A DNA stretch of 64,000 nucleotides from Lineus longissimus. Its lineage: Eukaryota; Nemertea; Pilidiophora; Heteronemertea; Lineidae. Made by a program: the position numbers and the translations under genes. The stretch spans positions 22,848,646 through 22,912,645 of the forward strand of contig NC_088311.1 in the NCBI RefSeq assembly GCF_910592395.1. Reading direction: 5' to 3'. The notes beneath the pieces were generated by a model. The model ran no database searches, was not told the origin of the DNA, and saw nothing but the letters and a program-made list of their open reading frames with translations. Position 1 is the first letter of the stretch. Each line of letters opens with the position of its first letter. This document shows, piece after piece, positions 62,001-64,000 of this stretch.

Positions 62001-63883
62001 GTTGTCGTCATTCGGAGATTTCATCAAAATTCTTGATTTATATCAACAATTTTGTTTGCTTTGAGAAAACAACTGATCCCCTGACATGCATGCCATGCCC
62101 CGTCCATGCTTATCAACTTTTACTTCATGGCTATTTGCAAACTCCATACAGTGTGCGCCGTACTTCATGCTGTCATATTCAAGTTCCTGAAAATATGCTT
62201 TTTGAGTTGGCGTTTGTTCCTTCGTTGCATGTTTATAGCTGTCACTTTACTCATCCTGTCAGCCTTGTATTTCATATAGCTCGTTCACACTGGTCCTGGG
62301 TACACTGACCGACGGAGCCAAAATCCCTTTTGTAGGGGTGTTTTGGAGTTATTTGTTATTGTTTGTTTATCTCATATACTTTGCAAATACCTGGACAAGG
62401 CCTTGTGGAGTCTGTGTCAATATCCAAAAATACCAACCCGGGGCTATGGTATGGATCAAAAATACATTGAAAACAATACCATACTGTAATATCAAACGAA
62501 GCTGTTTTAGAAATCTACTCCCCGTCTCTCTGTTCCTCTACTTAAAAGTTTATCTTTGCACGTTGCTTCTTCCAGTGAGTCACAAGGCAAACACACCGGC
62601 CCAGTCTGGCAGCTAAAGTGGATAGAAAAAGAGCGAGGGTCAGGTGAAGAAAGGGCTGAAGTATTAGTGTCTGTATCAACAGATGGAAGGGTGACACAGT
62701 GGAGTATTAGGAAGGGATTCGAATGCAATGGTAGGTTTGAATTTTTCCGACCGACTTGGTGACTGTGCCCATGAGGCTTGCTGCTGTGGTCGGTCCAGTG
62801 GTTATTCCTCAATCTAGATGTCTGGTCTAACAGAATTCATAACATTGTCTTTAATTCTGTTGTCTTCACTCACTGTTATTACCCACCTAAGGTACTGATC
62901 AGTTCTGTGATTCACATGAAATACGATTTTCTGTTTTTCTATTTCTTTCAGATTTAATGCGACTGAAGAGAACTGCCGCCAAGCAGAATCCCCGAGGGAA
63001 GGAGAAGAAAAGCGATGCTCTCATCTCACGATATGCTGGCGGATTCTGTTTCGATTTCAACGCAAAGGATAACAACATGTAAGTAATAAATATATTTACG
63101 GTAATGGCCCTGGGTATTTTCGCATTTATCATCCTCTAATCGTATATAACAATTTGGTGTTTATCCTCTCCAGATACTTGGCTGGCACAGAAGAAGGACA
63201 TATTCACAAGTGTTCATGCTCCTACAATGAACAGTTCTTAGACAGTTACTTCGGACACACGGTATGTATTCCAAAGCATTTCAACCAGAAATCTCTAAGC
63301 GGATTGATGCATTGGCAGCATTCTGCCTGGAGGCTTGGAACATCATCATCGGTGACGTCATGGTGCCGGTGCTCGCTTACTCAAATAATACAACGATAGT
63401 GGAAATGACGCTGTTGTTGGTCAGGGGAGAACAAACATTAAAAGTGCACGCTGATGGGGCAAAACTCTTACCTCATGTCGCTGTATTCTAAGTGCACAAT
63501 TTGCTCTCTTTCAGGGCCCAGTTTACAAGATCCAGTGGTCACCGTTCGTACCTGATATATTCCTGAGCTGCAGCGCTGATTGGTCGATCAAACTTTGGCG
63601 GCAGGACCGAAATAAACCAATTATCAGCTTCCATTCTTCCACGGTAAGTTGAGGAGCCTCAAACAGTTTTGTTGAGTTTATTGTTTTTCATACAATTACC
63701 TTTCAATGATGGACAAGAGTGCTTTGATGACACTTGCATGCACTGTTCGTTCAATTTTGATCACTTCATTTGCATCTGATTTCAGAAATCCGTGAACGAT
63801 ATATGCTGGTCGCCAAAATCATCGACAGTGTTTGCATGCGTGAATGAAGGCTCCGTAGAAGTTTGGGACTTGTTCCAAAACAC
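50088..63883 (+). CDS. DNAI4: DNAI4 (WDR78), axonemal dynein intermediate chain (3' partial)
   Basis: Exons: 50088-50119, 50676-50883, 54973-55083, 55350-55426, 55618-55712, 56030-56211, 56392-56499, 56609-56681, 56870-56992, 57225-57437 (or from 57189), 57607-57755, 58018-58104, 58356-58433, 58909-58982, 62576-62730, 62952-63078, 63174-63261, 63515-63643, 63786-63883; all phases agree and the gene runs past the window after about 735 codons. The N-terminus is Ser/Gly-rich. VLDEAGQDVTPQALIQ and LTETEMIWLLDMPG match the family. Residues about 295-335 form an Ala/Glu/Lys-rich low-complexity segment. WD repeats begin near LDRLWSYQCPLTKGRNISCM and include VGYGQFEFTGQKSG, GPVWQLKW, YLAGTEEGHIHKCSCSYNEQ and FLSCSADWSIKLW. 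Known role: assembly of inner arm dynein in motile cilia and flagella. Shares its promoter region with MIER1. Confidence 0.94.
50158..50260. repeat. GAAT/GAT simple repeat in first DNAI4 intron
   Basis: Four tandem gaatgatt units followed by gatgatgg and tgctgctgctg runs. Low-complexity DNA just downstream of the first exon. Confidence 0.7.
51095..52470. mobile_element. TIR element, unit 1 of a tandem pair
   Basis: About 1.37 kb in the second DNAI4 intron. tagggagctct at 51120-51130 is mirrored by agagctcccta at 52462-52472, so an 11-bp terminal inverted repeat is visible. A G run follows the left end. The interior holds short open frames, e.g. 51979 onward (MEPDRRHIVTPHDIDEIV) and a second frame with KSFAEFCQFKARFLRGKRK, broken by stops. 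I do not recognise a transposase. Likely a decayed or non-autonomous DNA transposon. Confidence 0.7.
52471..53835. mobile_element. TIR element, unit 2 of a tandem pair
   Basis: Same element as unit 1, directly adjacent and in the same orientation, with TIRs at 52497-52507 and 53823-53833. The exception is an internal segment of about 135 bases (52848-52985) that is inverted relative to 51505-51650. Divergence between units is low. Confidence 0.7.
53880..54060. repeat. Three G-run/C-run hairpin repeats
   Basis: Three blocks with the pattern G5-7, 2-5 bases, C5-6, then AA and C5-7 occur in succession: gtcgggggagctcccccgaa, tggggggacaccccccaaac, tggggggaagctccccccaa. Each can fold into a GC hairpin, and the runs could also form quadruplex or i-motif structures. 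No coding function. Confidence 0.75.
55755..55960 (+). mobile_element. tRNA-derived SINE in a DNAI4 intron
   Basis: Resembles a tRNA with A-box-like tggtggaacagtggaagagg, anticodon-arm-like gacttgtgattggaaggt and B-box-like ggttcggggctcaacc. Stems are imperfect and the sequence runs on into an unrelated body, so this is a SINE and not a tRNA gene. Confidence 0.55.
58650..58875 (-). mobile_element. LINE fragment (C-terminal end of reverse transcriptase ORF)
   Basis: On the minus strand an open stretch reads LKRLGLHPTASCECELGDQ followed by TPRHILQDCPLMKRRQEFW. The CxC…H…C pattern with HILQDCPL is typical of the 3' end of non-LTR retrotransposon reverse transcriptase proteins. Related to 34625-34790. 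It sits just before DNAI4 exon 58909-58982. Confidence 0.75.
59865..60720 (+). repeat. Tandem ~118-bp repeat carrying 39-nt exon-like segments
   Basis: Units begin ctggaatttttttatc at about 59865, 59981, 60100, 60221 and 60336, with diverged copies to 60720. Four units plus the last diverged one keep an acceptor-like tttcctttacag/ttcctttacag, then exactly 39 bases (59894-59932, 60010-60048, 60129-60167, 60250-60288, 60667-60705), then a GTAAC donor. The 39-mers read HDLMVEHSSPM or HDLPVEHSSPM in the phase that exons 58909-58982 and 62576-62730 require (phase 2 to 2). Other copies have lost the acceptor AG. May be alternative micro-exons or an intronic minisatellite with splice-like motifs. 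Confidence 0.85.
60721..62575. other. Remainder of the large DNAI4 intron
   Basis: Apart from the MITE-like element, no exon that matches the dynein chain is visible. The open frame at 61865-62308 (147 codons, Cys/His-containing) has no recognisable domain and no flanking splice sites in a useful phase; I treat it as chance or as a decayed repeat. Confidence 0.45.
61116..61532. mobile_element. MITE-like element with terminal inverted repeats
   Basis: ttccacctatca at the left end is mirrored by tgataggtggaa at the right end, and the homology extends through a cacc/ccccgtgt segment. Internal copies of the ccgtgtct and gataggtggaa motifs (for example near 61163-61189 and 61268-61300) show a composite or nested structure. 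It lies in a DNAI4 intron. Confidence 0.6.
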
Positions 63884-64000
63884 GTAAGTGTCCTTATGAA
63901 TATAAGTTATCTTAACTTTTGTTCTATATGTCAATTGCATTTGCCCTTTTCAATAACTCATTGCACCCTGGGGCCAACCTTATTATAGCCCAATATGCTG

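Noticed and set aside
61865-62308. 147-codon ORF in the large DNAI4 intron
   Set aside because: No recognisable domain; flanking splice sites in the required phase not seen.
62507-62812. Minus-strand ORF across DNAI4 exon 15
   Set aside because: Shadow of the dynein exon on the opposite strand.

Overview
This is nuclear DNA of a non-vertebrate bilaterian animal. The genes have many short exons with GT-AG introns. The exons of extracellular domains are symmetric (phase 1-1). CUB, sushi, PAN, CAP and Cys-loop receptor families are present, and transposon fragments and SINE-like repeats are scattered throughout. The 8-mer TACATGTA recurs, as it does in some marine invertebrate genomes. I cannot place the phylum; a lophotrochozoan or an invertebrate deuterostome would both fit.

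Layout. (1) Positions 1-20505 hold a segmental duplication with two paralogous type I membrane receptors on the + strand. Receptor A (108-4977, its signal-peptide exon lying before the window) is CUB-CUB-6 sushi-TM-tail. Receptor B (7532/7865-19351) has the same plan, but a four-sushi cassette occurs three times in tandem, giving 14 sushi domains. Both tails carry FDNPMY and NPTY sorting motifs. Receptor B has two near-identical candidate first exons. (2) 22237-24942 (-) encodes a secreted CAP-EGF-ShKT-like protein. (3) 26983-30700 (+) is a divergent nicotinic-receptor-like Cys-loop channel subunit. (4) 32998-35864 (+) is an unrecognised family: a PAN/apple-like exon followed by two homologous ~1 kb terminal exons that begin in the same phase. 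(5) 37118-40380 (+) is a trimethyllysine dioxygenase-like enzyme with a mitochondrial presequence. (6) 45151-49576 (-) is MIER1, a chromatin corepressor, with a possible 4.5 kb 3' UTR that meets the dioxygenase gene tail to tail. (7) 50088-63883 and beyond (+) is DNAI4/WDR78, an axonemal dynein intermediate chain, head to head with MIER1 across about 510 bp. The same gene pair is, as I recall, adjacent and head to head in human.

For each gene the exon models were built by hand from splice sites and conserved domains. In every complete gene the exon lengths add up to an exact multiple of three: B 1265 aa, CAP 303 aa, channel 457 aa, dioxygenase 418 aa, MIER1 556 aa. This is strong internal support.

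The most unusual items are the recent intragenic sushi-cassette expansion in receptor B, the twin terminal exons of the unrecognised PAN-linked family, and a tandem array in a DNAI4 intron. Each intact unit of that array contains a 39-nt, frame-preserving pseudo- or micro-exon with its own acceptor and donor. There is no CRISPR array, operon, bacterial gene or true tRNA/rRNA gene that I can support.
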